Below are positions 11,890-24,610 of a DNA stretch of 64,000 nt, piece by piece. This DNA is from Apostichopus japonicus. Taxonomy: Eukaryota; Echinodermata; Holothuroidea; Aspidochirotida; Stichopodidae. The DNA lies in the NCBI RefSeq assembly GCF_037975245.1, contig NC_092564.1, positions 22,111,984 to 22,175,983 of the forward strand, given 5' to 3'. Every line of letters starts with the position of its first letter. Position 1 is the stretch's first letter. Under the pieces are notes generated by a model, which saw only the letters and a list, made by a program, of their open reading frames with translations, did not search any database and had not been told where the DNA came from. The position numbers were made by a program, and so were the translations under genes.

Positions 11890-12560
11890 CAACGAGTTAA
11901 ATGAATCTGGAGGATTCATGTCAATTGGGTGCGCGGGTACCATGTATGGAGGGTCATGTGATGTGTTCCAGGGTGGTACTAAACTGATATTTCTCTGTAG
12001 CAGTTCGAGAACAGTGTTAGTGACTTCGTGAAAGATTGGTCGGTTCGGACATGGGAACTACGGCATAAGAAGGTACTGGTACTTCAGGCCTACGAAATAG
12101 TGCTAATATGCTAACGTTCAACCTTATTCTCTTGAATGAAGGCAGGCTTTCTACATAATAGGTCTTACTTATTAATACAGCTCTAGGGGCAAGCTTTGTC
12201 TCATATGGCCTAACGTTATTACTACACGCTATAAGTGAATGTAGAAATGGGAAATGTGGGGAAATGTTTAGTTCAGTGCAACCACGAAATTCTCCATGGA
12301 ACAGAGCCTATGGCTGCTCGATGGGAATATAGCTATCACGTTAGGCTACAGGCACGGTTATTGCTAGGTAACGGGTGTCGTCTGCTTGCTCTAAGCACGC
12401 AAACACATTTACGTACTAGTTGGGGGAAATCATCATGCGTAATAGGGAGAGTAGTATATTAGTACCACCCTGGAACACATCACATGACCCTCCATACATG
12501 GTACGCGCGTACGCGCGTATTTACTGTGTGATAGTTTCTCCAGATTCATTTAACTCGTTG
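11890..12560. mobile_element. 671-bp MITE with long inverted repeats, copy 1
   Basis: The termini caacgagttaaatgaatctg and its complement are flanked by a perfect 8-bp duplication atcagaag (11882-11889 and 12561-12568). Inside the ends lies a second inverted pair built on accatgtatggagggtcatg (about 11940 and 12480-12502). The copy at 25164-25830 has the same structure. The open frames inside are chance. The 8-bp duplication suggests hAT or P-type mobilisation; the family is not recognised. Confidence 0.9.
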
Positions 12561-12727
12561 ATCAGAAGTTGAAAAGTAAGACTACTCTGTACATGTACCT
12601 TGCTAAATTTAAATACATTATGTAGTATTGCATTACGTACTATTTTAACTCGTTTGTTTTTGGGTTTAACAGTGATATTGAATGAGGTGTCTCAAGTTAT
12701 CATGAGGCCAGGGAACCAGAATGAACA

Positions 12728-12786
12728 CTCGGGAAGGGCCGTTTCCGGCCATCTGGGGGGTTTCTAAAACCAAAAATTTTCTTGTA
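12728..12786 (+). repeat. Dual-hairpin module, copy 3, cut by P element A
   Basis: It reads ctcgggaagggccgtttccg to ttttcttgta and then stops abruptly where P-element sequence (caaaataggtcc) begins. The right hairpin and the ttagatagt end are missing. Confidence 0.8.
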
Positions 12787-13859
12787 CAAAATAGGTCCAG
12801 TTGTCGTTACCAGTTGCGCGAAACACGAAAAACACCACACACAAACACAATAGCATAGCAGCTGAACCCATTACGAATAAACGAAGCGACTCAGATTTTG
12901 GCAGGCATACGGGGAGCGAAATGCTTAACAGGTAAGTAATAAGAGTAATCGTAAGGTAATGACATTTATGTTTATCTTCACACCGCAAATTAATATAAAA
13001 CTAGCTGAAAACCTGTCATTACACTTGTTGATTTAACACCTCATAGTCAAAGTAGAAACGAAAAGCACACATCACACAGTCCCGGCTAGGCTACATCACA
13101 GACGCACGATTTTGCTTTAGGCCTACAGTAATAGATCCTTCAATTGAATAGTGTAGGCATTTACATAAAATGGCAATTAATGTGAGTGGGAATTAGTGTG
13201 AATGGGTTTAAGAATGCTCTGGATGAGTACATTATGCAATATAATCGGGTATGCCTTTTGGGTCTTCGGTTTTATTTCTCTCATATTCAGTAGGGTTCTT
13301 GATGGGGACTTGAGTGTCCCTTCTGATCCTTTCTTCTACTTAACTAAACTATATACTTGAGTGTAAGAGTGAGCAATAGTTGAGAGTCTGTGGGAAAACC
13401 TAAGACAGATATTGTGGTGTTAATTTCTCAGGAATGTACTGTAGTACTAGGCTATGGTAGGTGTAATAGATTAAATGGGTCTGTCGAGAAAAATACCCCG
13501 CAACAACTGGATACTGGTGAATGTTGTAGCTTATGTATTTTCCAAAAACATATACCATACGCTCATGTCCTTAATAATGTTACATGGATCACACTGACAT
13601 ATTATGCCTACTTGTCAGTTTAGTCAACTGAGCACAAGGCTGATGAAATCATTCAGTTTGTTATTATGCAGACAGCAATGGCCATAATTATAATTATTAA
13701 ATTGTTACTTATTCTTCATACTGCCATTACTGGCCTAACCTGAACAGTGATGTATTAAAATGCAAGAAGTCTTTAAGCTTTTCATTTAAGAACCGTTTCA
13801 GCCTGTCCTCTTTCAAACATATGATTGGCAGGTTTCCACGTTACATAGCTTATCAAAAA

Positions 13860-14660
13860 TTAGCTGTTCTGTAAAGCAAGAAAATCACACATATGCATGC
13901 ACACAAACACACCCATATAACAATTTCTGAATATCTTTTCAGCTGCCCAAAGGTACTGGATCGCAAGCTCTGTTGGGTGAATTAAACAACCCTCATTGTA
14001 GTCTTTTATTATGGTCGGCTTATCTGGAACCAGCAATAATGGTGATGTGGATTTGACAGTACCTAGACAAAGTTTGTCTGACAAGCACTTTAAAAGCTGC
14101 TTTGTGTTGAAATGGGTTCACTTTGCTCAAGGCCATGACAGGATGACGACTCGACATCAGGTTGAACAATCTGTTGCAGAGCTCTATAAACCAGGCAGTT
14201 GTTAAAACATCCATTGGGTGACCCTCACAGTCTTCCAGGCACTGCATCACAGAAGCAAAATAAAGTGTGTGTGATACCTTCATCTTATGAGAGCGGGATG
14301 GTGTACGTGTGGCCTCTGTCAATTTGGGAGATAGCTTCAAGTCTTTGTTTTCTTGAAAGCTGAGAAGATCTTTCAGTGGTTTCACACTGACCTCTGTACT
14401 TGACGATTCATGTGTATTTGCCAGCTCAGGAGGAAGCCAGATTTTAATTACATTAACCAATGCTGACTTTTTTTTGGACATTGGGTACATCTGCAAGGAG
14501 GTGCAGGAAGTGGTTGGAGTTGCATGGATGTGGAATCTTGTTGATAGTCTGTCAGTCTTATCCACAGATTATCCCAAAGCTTCTCCACATTGCCACATTC
14601 AGAACTTATTACATTGAAAACTTGAAAATTGCAGGAATCTAACCAAGCATCCATCAAGGG
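13860..14660 (-). pseudogene. P-element transposase fragment, copy A
   Basis: The longest open piece is 181 residues (14020-14565, minus). It includes VNVIKIWLPPELANT, then KDLKLSPKLTEA, MKVSHTLYFASV, MDVLTTAWFIELCNRLFN and HPVMALSKVNPFQHKA. The order 'L.PKLT', 'MKV..A..S', 'T..FIE..N.LF..' matches THAP9/P-element transposases in the region after the catalytic core. A further piece (13860-14084) continues in another frame with YLWAAEKIFRNCYMG. Frame breaks show decay. B (23066 onward) and C (32556 downward) carry the same segment with additional breaks. Confidence 0.75.
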
Positions 14661-14857
14661 AGTTTGTTTGTATAATAATTGAAAGCTGTGACATTCTGAT
14701 GTGACAGATTAATGTGAAATATAGGGCAGTAGATTACCTTGTAAATGAACCTTGTTATTTGTTTGATTGTATCTAATATTTGCAAATTTATAGTTGCATG
14801 CTACCAATTGAAACATAATTCTTGCTCTATAAATGGGATATATATACTTCTCCTTAA

Positions 14858-15210
14858 AGGGTGTGAAGACTCCCGCACAAAGAAACGTCCAATGCCGGTA
14901 ATCTGACCTAGTTTCGAATGAGGTGTAACAGAAGTGTTAGACACCACCATTGATCCCAGAAAATACACACACAGCTTGCTACCGTCGGTAAATAGATATT
15001 AGTGTACAGTCAATACATACATCATGTCAATTAATACCCACAACACAGTGCACATAGCAGCGTGGACATCTCAGGTCTAGATAAAAGATAACAATTAATA
15101 AGGTATCAGGTTTCATTACTGCCTGCATTTTGTAGCGACAAGAAGAAAACTTCACTTGCAACGGAAAGTCAACTTTTCAGAGCGCGGTTTGGGGCGAGTC
15201 TTCAATGCCT
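14858..15210. mobile_element. TTAA-flanked MITE inside P copy A
   Basis: TTAA at 14854-14857 and 15211-15214 flanks a 353-bp body. Its ends read agggtgtgaagactc on one side and, complemented, aggcattgaagactc on the other. Related bodies are at 19575-19929, 32850-33203 and, outside any P element, at 49321-49683. TTAA duplications are typical of piggyBac and Kolobok-type transposons; no transposase is present. Confidence 0.8.
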
Positions 15211-16344
15211 TTAAATATACTGCGTCGGTTGTTGTCACTTGATCATTTGCTTGTGTGTGAGCAAAACAGCCTAAATAATATGTAAAAAATAATACAAACA
15301 TTCAAATTGCCAGATATTTACTTGCTCAAAATTATTATCCAATCATGATTTGATGCTATCCTTGAGTCCATTATTCAGATGATGAGGCAGATTCCTTTCA
15401 ACTCTCCATGATGAAGGTAAAACCTTATATCTTAACCAACTGCCACTGAGTGTCCATTTGAAAGTTTCAAACACACAAGTGCATTGATTAAAACAAAGAC
15501 TTTATTGCTGTGGTTGCAGGAACTGGATTTCAGTCTAATAGTCACTCACTAGGTTCGTCTTTAACACAGTCTGCTAACTTGGCATAACTAATGCTAGGCT
15601 ACCAGTACCATAATTAGCCTTGGCCTAGTGATCTTTGAAATGTAGCCTAGGCCCATGCTTCTTTTGTAAATGATAGTTGACTGCATCCAAATTAAACCAA
15701 GGCCTAGGCTATACTTTTGAGGAAGAAAAAATTAGGCTGAATTCATGTTAGCCTAAATAGGCTAGGCCAATGCTGACTATGAACATTTCAAACCAAGACC
15801 ATTTAACCAATATTAACAAAGTAGCCAATGAATATAGACCTAGCCTTACCAGTTTAGGCCTAGACTACTTTGTTTTCCTTAGGCCTAGTTTAATTGGGCC
15901 TTATACTGTGCCATATTATGTAATGTCCTATAACAGTTGTAGTAATAGCAAGAATGGTCCAGGCCTAACTAAGCCCAGACCTAACTTATGCTTCGGGCTT
16001 AACTTAGGATTAGGGCTTTACGTTAATCCTGGCCCACCCTTTTACATTAAACTTAAAAGTTATACATTTTAGGCTAGGCATAACCCAGGCATACAATAAC
16101 TAGAAATTAGGATAGCTATATGTGCGACTGAAACTGCCGTGCATATGATTAGGAGAGCTGGCATAATAAAATAGAATTTGTGGATCGTAAAACGAGAGAG
16201 AATAGCCATAATGTAATTACAAATTTAAAAACCAGTCTGAACGTAAAATTCTCGCATTGCTTGTACATTACTCGTATTATAGTACTACTACTACTAGGGC
16301 TACGGCGGCCTAGGCTACACAGATTTTTTTCATTAGATCTCCAT

Positions 16345-16455
16345 CTTGTTCTTTCTACTTCCCAAAATTCTTCTTCTTTCATGGTCAGTCGGAAAAGCAA
16401 ACAACAAAATCCATGTCCTGACCGATTGCAGCATCCCCAGCACCATTTCTTTCAT
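16345..16455 (-). pseudogene. Degenerate THAP domain, P copy A
   Basis: On the minus strand two overlapping frames give CWGCCNRSGHG and then LFAFPTDHERRR. These match the start of a THAP zinc finger: a C-x2-4-C pair followed by the 'F.FP.D...R' segment. The frame changes between the parts. Its place near the right terminus is where the N-terminal DNA-binding domain of a P transposase is expected. Confidence 0.55.
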
Positions 16456-17217
16456 AATTTCGTACTTTTTCGTGTACACAAACGAACGTCTATACACTGT
16501 GAGTATGCCTGTCGCCTGCTATAAAGTTTTCAAGTGGACCTATTTTACCACACTGTGTGGGCGTTGTCCCTCTCGACCAATCCAAATCGGTTACATGGTT
16601 GGCCAAACTCTCTCTATATACGGCTCTGATAGTCGTCAGAGCCTAGGCCCATACTAGCCATAGGCCCTAGTGTAATACGAGTAATGTACAAGCAATGCGA
16701 GAATTTTACGTTCAGACTGGTTTCTGTAATTACATGCATGGCTATTCTCTCTCGTTTTACGATCCACAAATTCGATTTCATTATGCCAGCTCTCCTAATC
16801 ATAGGCATGGCAGTTTCAGTCGCACATATAGTTATCCTAATTCCTAGTTATTGTATGCCTTGCCTAAAAAAGTATCACTTTTAGTTTAATGTAAAAGGGT
16901 GGGCTAGCCTCTAGGCATCACGTAAAGCCCTAATCCTTAGTTAAGCCCGAAGCATAAGTTAAGCCTGGGCTTAGTTAGACCTGGACCATTCTTGCTTTTA
17001 CTACAACTGTTTTAGCACATTACATAATATGGCACAGTATAAGGCCGAATTCAACTAGGTCTAAGGAAAACAAAGTAGCCTAGGCCTAAACTAGTTAGGC
17101 TAGGTCTATACTCATTGGCAACTTGTGGGTTGTGTACACATACAGGCCTAATTATATAGACCCTTTTAGTATGCCATAAACAAGTGCCCAAATGGTTAAA
17201 TGATCTTGGTTTGTGTT

Positions 17218-18900
17218 TAGTGTTCAACCGATTAACCTAATCGGAATCGGTACGAATATTGCATAATCGGAACATAATCGGAATCGGTAAAAATTACGTG
17301 GAATACCAGTTATTTCATACCGATTATTCAAAAACATATGGAAGGTGAAAATATCATTATTCAAAAACATATGGAAGTTGAAAATATCAACTGATGTATT
17401 AAGTTTATTCTTTTACTACGAAATATTAAAATACTTTCATCAATTTACGCTGCCAGGGTCGCCGATTTTGCTTCCCCCGTGGTTAGTGATTTCAAATTTC
17501 TTGGCACAGTAGGCATAGCAGCAATACCAATTTCGCGAATTAACGAATGTGCTTGACAGGGTCGGAAATAAGCGGGAGCGATGTGCTAAAAAGCCCTCCT
17601 AAAGCACAATTACGAGTGTGAAAAAGAAATATAAGAAAATAGCCCTCGTTATATCAGGTGTCTGTGTAAAATTAATTGTGACATGCGTTTGCTTTAGCTA
17701 GGAATTGCAGTTGCAGCGCGAATCGCGCAAACAGTTTCAACATCCCGCATCAAATTTGAAGCAGTGCGGTAGGGTCGCGCACAATCCCCGGGAAGTTACC
17801 GTGGAAAATTACGGCGTGCACGAAGCAAATCAGTACCAGCGAAAATAACCTAAAATCCTCACAAATCTCCGACCACATGGTAGCCTTACTTCACACTAAG
17901 TCAACTGCATGGAAATCTAACCTTGCCATCTGTTTATTCGCTCTAGTTGTGTCGCAAATAAAAAATAAAAATATCCACGGAAACTGCAATCTTCGACCAC
18001 ATGTTAGCCTAACAACCACACTAAGTCAATGAGATGTAGCCTAACCATCGGTTTGCCCCCCCCCCCCCCAAAAAAAAATGCGTAGCAAACTTTCAATTTG
18101 CTGGAAATCGGCATTTGTTTGGAAGGTACTGTAAGTGATCTGTCTTATAGAGGGAATGTTATATTTTATATTGGAGTAGTTTCTAGTTGTTATTATTTCT
18201 TTACATCAATCTGGAATTACAATTTAGAGTAATTTTAAACAAGTTACGATGGTACAATTTGCTTTTCAGTTTGATTGGCCTAAGCTTACATTTTCTAATT
18301 GAACCTGAATAGAGTTAAATAGGTAACGAATAGGTATGTTTAACTTGAAGTTCGTAACATTTCTATTTGTTCATAAACAGTATAATACTGAAAATAAGTA
18401 GAAAATAATGTCGGAATGAAGGCAACATGTCATTAAAATTTACACTTTAGTAAAGATTGAAGATGGATGGTTTGTCTGAGATACTTTTTGAGATGGATAT
18501 TTTGAGTAACTATTCTTAGCCCATTTCAAGCCATTAACAGGTGACATTCACGTCGAGGTGGTTAGGCCATTCGCTTAGCACAGTACTGACTAGGTAGGAT
18601 GTCATATTTCCGTATTTTGGAAATTTAAAAAAAAAAAAACTTTTTTTTTCTTTCCGAGAAACTCCAGAGGTAATTTGGTACATAAAAAATGATACCTTAG
18701 AGCCTTGTATAACAACGAAGCAAAAGGAAACGGGAAAATCACAACAATTATTGTTTCTGTCAAACTTTATTGCCGATTTCGTATATACGGGATATTTTCT
18801 CATTTTCAAATAATCGGAATCGGAATCGGAATCGGTACGATTATGGAAAAAATAATCGGTAATCGGTATTTTCTGTTATGCATAATCGGTTGAACACTAT
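17218..18900. mobile_element. hAT-like element with iterated CCGATTA/TAATCGG words
   Basis: The termini tagtgttcaaccgatta and the complement of taatcggttgaacacta are flanked by a perfect 8-bp duplication tttgtgtt (17210-17217 and 18901-18908). P copy C lacks this insert and has the 8-mer once (around 33871-33878), confirming the boundaries. Both subterminal regions are packed with aatcgg and its complement. The 1683-bp body has no recognisable transposase; open frames are short. Confidence 0.92.
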
Positions 18901-19574
18901 TTGTGTTAATTGTCAGCATTGGCCTAGCCTTTTTAGGCTAACATGAATTCAGCCTAATTTTTTCTTCTTCAAAAGTATAGCCTAGGCCTTGGTTTAATTT
19001 GGATGCAGTCAACTATCATTTATCAAAGTTGCATCAGTACCTCCTTATTCCCTTAATTGACACCCACATTGACGATTGAAGTTAAAAAAAATCTTTTTAA
19101 ATTATCTATAGACAGTAAATTTTAACTCCCTGAATTTCAGGACTTTTTTTACAAATCAAAGGTGACATGTGCTCTGAAGAAAAACTCCTAACATAAAAAG
19201 CCACAGTTAGCAGACTGTGATAATGACAAACCTGGTGAGTGACTACTAGACTGAAATCCAGTTCCTGCAACCACAGCAATAAAGTCTTTGTTTTAATCAA
19301 TGCACTTGTGTGTTTGAAACTTTCAAATGGACACTCAATGGCAGTTGGTTAAGATATAAGGTTTTACCTTCATCATGGAGAGTTGAAGGGAATCTGCCTC
19401 ATCATCTGAATAATGGACTCAATGATAGCAACAAATCATGATTGGATAATGATTTTGAGTAAGTAAATATCTGGCAATTTGAAAGTTTGTATTATTTTTT
19501 TACTTATTATTTAAGCTGTTTAGCTCACACACAAGCAAATGATCAAGTGACAACAACCGATGCAGTATATTTAA

Positions 19575-19929
19575 AGGTATTGAAGACTTGCCCTAAACCG
19601 CATGCCCCGCTCTGAAAAAGTTTACTTTCCGTTGCTTGCAAGTGAAGTTTTTTTTGTGTCGCTACAAAATGCAGACAGTAATGAAACCTGATACCTTGTT
19701 ATCTTTTATCTAGACCTGAGATGTCCACGCTGCTATGTGCACTGTGTTGTTGGTATTGACTGTGATGTTTGTATTGACTGTACACTAATGTCTATTTACA
19801 GATGGTAGCAAACTGTGTGTGTATTTTCTGGGATCAATGGTGGTGTCTAACACTTCTGTTACACCGCATTCGAAACTAGGTCAGATAACCGGCATGAGAC
19901 GTTTCTTTGTGCGGGAGTCTCCACACCCT
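19575..19929. mobile_element. TTAA-flanked MITE inside P copy B
   Basis: This is the reverse-oriented counterpart of the MITE in copy A. TTAA flanks lie at 19571-19574 and 19930-19933, with ends aggtattgaagact and agtctccacaccct. Confidence 0.8.
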
Positions 19930-20165
19930 TTAAGGAGAAGTATTTATATCCCATTAATAGAGAAAGAATTATGTTTCAATTGGTAGCATGCAACTTAAAA
20001 TTTTGCAAACATTAGATACAATCAAACAATAACAAGGTTCATTTACAAGGTAATCTACTGCCCTTTATTTCACATTAGTCTGTCACATCAGAAGGTCACA
20101 GCTTTCAATAATTATACAAACAACCCTTACCGAAATGCCAGATCTGGCTTTATATCTGGTTTAAT

Positions 20166-21330
20166 CTGGCCAGATCAAGTTTTATCTGGCCATATAAAGC
20201 CAGATATAACTGGATATAGAGTCAATCCAGATATGCAGATAAAGTTTTATCTGGCCATATAAAGCCAGATATAACTGGATATAGAGTCAATCCAGATATG
20301 CAGATCAAGTTTTATCTGGCCATATAAAGCCAGATATAACTGGATATAGAGTCAATCCAGATATGCAGATAAAGTTTTATCTGGCCATATAAAGCCTGAT
20401 ATAACTGGATATAGAGCCAATCCAGATATGCAGATAAAGTTTTATCTGGCCATATAAAGCCAGATATAACTGGATATAGAGACAATCCAGATATGCAGAT
20501 AAAGTTTTATCTGGCCATATAAAGCCAGATATAACTGGATATAGAGTCAATCCAGATATGCAGATAAAGTTTTATCTGGCCATATAAAGCCAGATATAAC
20601 TGGATATGGAGTCAATCCAGATATGCAGATCAAGTTTTATCTGGCCATATAAAGCCAGATATAACTGGATATGGAGTCAATCCAGATATGCAGATCAAGT
20701 TTTATCTGGCCATATAAAGCCAGATATAACTGGATATAGAGACAATCCAGATATGCAGATCAAGTTTTATCTGGCCATATAAAGCCAGATATAACTGGAT
20801 ATAGAGCCAATCCAGATATGCAGATCAAGTTTTATCTGGCCATATAACGCCAGATATAACTGGATATAGAGCCAATCCAGATATGCAGATCAAGTTTTAT
20901 CTGGCCATATAAAGCCAGATATAACTGGATAAAGAGCCAATCCAGATATGCAGATAAAGTTTTATCTGGCCATATAAAGCCAGATATAACTGGATAAAGA
21001 GTCAATCCAGATATGCAGATCAAGTTTTATCTGGCCATATAAAGCCAGATATAACTGGATATAGAGCCAATCCAGATATGCAGATCAAGTTTTATCTGGC
21101 CATATAAAGCCAGATATAACTGGATATAGAGCCAATCCAGATATGCAGATAAAGTTTTATCTGGCCATATAAAGCCAGATATAACTGGATATAGAGTCAA
21201 TCCAGATATGCAGATCAAGTTTTATCTGGCCATATAAAGCCAGATATGACTGGATATAGAGTCAATCCAGATATGCAGATCAAGTTTTATCTGTCAATAT
21301 AAAGTCAGGTATAACTGGATATACATCATG
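20166..21330. repeat. 65-bp tandem repeat array, about 18 units
   Basis: Each unit reads approximately ccagatataactggata, tagagtcaatccagatatgc, then agataaagttttatctggcc and atataaag. Units differ mainly at gtcaa/gccaa/gacaa and at ataaag/atcaag. Each unit contains several ccagat/atctgg complements, so single strands could fold extensively. The minus-strand open frames of about 63 codons are a product of the repeat (three units make 195 bases). Confidence 0.95.
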
Positions 21331-22249
21331 TTTATCCAGTTATACTTGACTTTATATTGACAGATAAAACTTTAAGACTGTATGCTCTTACATAGTTTAT
21401 TTTCATAGAGATTTACATTGCACTATATTGTGGTACTGCACTTTGCATATATATTTCAATAGTAAATCACTTACAGTGTATACACTAAGTCAAAGGGGGA
21501 ATAACTATCTCTATCTGGGTTGCTAGGCAACCACAGGGTCTTAGCTTGAAACAGGATGACTCAGAGGTTGATTAAGTGTGAAGGCCACTTTTGAACAATG
21601 GACATATGTGTTTTGATACTTTGTAGGAGTGAGATAGGAAAGGGAGCTATGTGTACACTACTGTAGTGTCCACATGGTAGGAGTAAAGAGCAGAAGGAAG
21701 TTTAACAGAAAGGATTGGTACATTAAGAAAAGGTGATGGAGATTCATAAATAATATCTTATTGATGTCAGGACATTGGCAAAGGTTTCTATAGTGAACTG
21801 AACAGTCCGAAGTAAGGAAGAAGTTTTTGGAACGGATGGCAACAAGGAATATATTTTGGGACTGAACTTCGATACTGAATGGAACATATATCGCCCTCCT
21901 GGAACTTATTTATTAAAGCAAATATATTAAATAAAAGAATAGCACAACGCAATTTAGTATCAACATCTACAGGACCACAGAAGAATAAAGAACTCAACCT
22001 TCAAGTATTATTTTTGAACAGCGGTCATTTTATGACCATAGCAGTCGGATTAGGTAATAGCAAGGAGCTTGCACATTACATATTTCCACTTTGTTCCAAT
22101 CCAGTTAAGTCGGAACACAGCTGTGTTTATATTTTGTGTGTGTCTTGCTCTCTGTATGGGTCTCCGTACCAGAACAGAGATAACTGATCACGCTGGAAAG
22201 TTAATATCAATGCTAGTCCAGTTTTGGCCACTTATTTCCTATTTGATTG

Positions 22250-22830
22250 ACATTTTAGCCAGATATATTTTTTTATATTGGTCATATAAAAAGTTTATCT
22301 GGATTTTCTTTATATCAACCAGATAAAGTTGTATCTGGCCCAGATATGGATGGCAACAAAATTAGCCAGATAAACTTTTATATGGGCCATATAAAAGTTT
22401 ATCTGGATTTTCTTTATATCAACCAGATAAAGTTTTATCTGGCCCAGATATGGATGCAATAACATTTAGCCAGATCAAATTTTATATGGGCTATATAAAA
22501 GTTTATCTGGATTTTCTTTATATCAACCAGATAAAGTTTTATCTGGCCCAGATGTGGATGGCAATAACATTTAGCCAGATCAAATTTTATATGGGCCATA
22601 TAAAAGTTTATCTGGATTTTCTTTATATCAACCAGATAAAGTTTTATCTGGCCCAGATATGGATGCAATAAAATTTAACCAGATCAAATTTTATATGGGC
22701 CATATAAAACTTTATCTGGATTTTCTTTATATCAACCAGATAAAATTTTATCTAGCCCAGATATGGATGCAATAAAATTTAACCAGATCAAATTTTATAT
22801 GGGCCATATAAAACTTTATTTTATATCAAG
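22250..22830. repeat. 104-bp tandem repeat array, about five units
   Basis: Starts of cagatatggatg lie at 22341, 22445, 22549, 22654 and 22758, a spacing of 104-105 bp. Units contain tttatctggattttctttat, atcaaccagataaag and atatgggccatataaa. The unit shares the ccagat/atctgg vocabulary with the 65-bp array but not its sequence. Confidence 0.93.
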
Positions 22831-22967
22831 TTATATCTGCCCAATTTTTTATCTGGCCAGATATAAATTCCAGATCTGCAGCAGATCTGGCCCAGATTGA
22901 AATTCCAGATCTGGGCCAGATCTGGATTTTTATATCTGGCCCAGATCTGGGATTTCGGTAAGGGAAA

Positions 22968-23700
22968 TTCTCTTGATGGGTGCTTCGTTAGATTCCTGCA
23001 ATTTTCAAGTTTATCAATGTAATAAGTTCTGAATGTGGCAATGTGGAGAAGCTTTGGGATAATCTGTGGATAAGACTGCCAGACTATCAACAAGATTCCA
23101 CATCCATGCAACTCCAACTGCTTCCTTCACCTCCTTGCAGATGTACCACATGTCCAAAAAAAAGTCAGCATTGGTTAATGTAATTAAAATCTGGCTTCCT
23201 CCTGAGCTGGCAAATACACATGAATTGTCAAGTACAGAGGTCAGTGTGAAACCACTGAAAGATCTTCTCAGCTTTCAAGAAAACAAAGACTTGAAGCCAA
23301 ATTGACAGAGGCCACACTGATACCATTCCACTCTCATAAGATGAAGGTATAACACACACTTCATTTTGCTTCTGCGATGCAGTGCCTGGTAGACTGTGAG
23401 GGTCACCCAATGGATGTTTTAACAACTGCCTGGTTTATAGAGCTCTGCAACAGATAATTCATCCTAATGTCTAGTCGTCATCCTGTCATGGCCTTGAGCA
23501 AGTTGAACCCACTTCAACACAAAGCAGCTATTGAATTCTTGTCTAGGTACTGTCAAATCCACATCACCATCATTGCTGGTTCCAGCTACGCTGACCATGA
23601 TAAAAGAGTACAATGAGGGTTTTTTAATTCACCCAATAGAGCTTGCATTCCAGTACCTTTGGGCAGCTGAAAAGATATTCAGAAATTGTTATATATGAGT
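22968..23700 (+). pseudogene. P-element transposase fragment, copy B
   Basis: It is the plus-strand counterpart of the copy A fragment. An open piece at 23066-23305 starts MDKTARLSTRFHIHATPT and ends near LLSFQENKDLK. Downstream frames match the MKV and FIEL segments of copy A with extra breaks. Confidence 0.7.
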
Positions 23701-24264
23701 GTGTTTGTATGCATGCATATGTGTGATTTTCTTGCTTTACAGAACAGCTCCATTTTGATAAGCTATGTAACGCGGAAACCTGCCAATCATATGTTTGAAA
23801 TAGGACAGGCTGAAACGATTCTTAAAAGAAAAGCTTAACGACTTCTTGCATTTTTATACATCACTGTTCAGGTAAGGCCAGTAAGGGCAGTATGAAGAGT
23901 AAGTAACAATTAATAATTATCATTATGGCCATTTGCTGTCTGCATAATAACAAACTGAATGATGTCATCAGCCCTGTGCTCAGTTGACAACACTGACAAG
24001 TAGGCACACTATGTCAGTGTGATCCATGAAACCTTATTAAGGACATGACCGTATAGTATATATGTTAATGGAAAATACATAAGCTACAACATACACCAGT
24101 ATTCAGTTGTTGCAGGTTTTTTTTTTCTCGACAGACCCATTCAATCTGTTGCACCAACTATAGCCTAGTACTACATTCCTGAGAAATTAACACCACAATA
24201 TCATTCTTAGGTTTGCCCACAGACTCCCAACTATTGCTAACTCCTACACTCAAGTATATAGTTT

Positions 24265-24610
24265 AGTTTAGTAGAAAAAAAGACCAGGAGAGACATTCAA
24301 GTCCCCATTAAGGACCCTAAGGCTATATGAGAGGAATAAAACCGAGGACATCAAATGTCATACCCAATTACAATGCTTAATGTACTCATCCAAAGTATTC
24401 TTAAACCCATTCACACTACTTGCAATTCAACCTTCTCAGGCAAACCATTCCATCCATTCACAACCCTTGTATAAGTTGTATTAGACTTTAGAGAAAAAGT
24501 TATGCCGAATATTAATCCTACTATGTAACTTCTGGAGTTTAATACAATGACCTCTGGTACAACTACTTTTTGGCAAACCTGAAAAGATCAGTGAAGCATA
24601 AATTGTCATT
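24265..24610 (-). pseudogene. LINE reverse transcriptase C-terminal scrap inside P copy B
   Basis: The minus strand carries the same sequence as 31028-31370. Split frames give GHCIKLQKLHSR and VVNGWNGLPEKV, typical of the end of CR1/Jockey-like ORF2 ('RGH..KL', 'R..V..WN.LP..V', 'VN.FKN.LDEY'). It is shared by copies B and C and is partly deleted in A (about 13180-13350). Confidence 0.6.

Larger units (their letters stand above)
12787..16628 (-). mobile_element. P element copy A (5'-truncated member of inverted array)
   Basis: Its body is collinear with copy C (from 25839) and, reversed, with copy B. The right terminus (about 16598-16628) complements to a 31-bp P-type terminal repeat starting cagagccgtatatagagaga. 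It is followed by the 8-mer atagtcgt (16629-16636). The left terminus is deleted: the sequence begins within P DNA next to a cut module. Coding remnants (THAP near 16345-16450, transposase 13860-14660) run on the minus strand. P elements typically have 31-bp inverted ends and 8-bp target duplications, which fits. Confidence 0.85.
20124..22964. mobile_element. Satellite-filled element inserted in P copy B
   Basis: Inverted ends cccttaccgaaatgccagat and the complement of gggatttcggtaaggg bound 2841 bp that copies A and C lack at the corresponding site (near 14660 and 32650). Inside are a 65-bp array (about 20166-21330), a spacer of about 930 bp with no recognisable protein, and a 104-bp array (about 22250-22830). 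Both arrays are built from ccagat and atctgg words, as are the subterminal regions. A target duplication is unclear; at most 2 bp (aa) can be argued. The superfamily is not recognised. Confidence 0.85.

Noticed and set aside
12235-12462. 75-residue open frame
   Set aside because: It is inside a MITE, with no family resemblance and no counterpart preserved in the second copy.
20832-21218. Two 63-residue minus-strand proteins
   Set aside because: They are identical readings of the 65-bp satellite.
22435-22671. Overlapping open frames on both strands (73 and 77 residues)
   Set aside because: They are products of the 104-bp tandem repeat.
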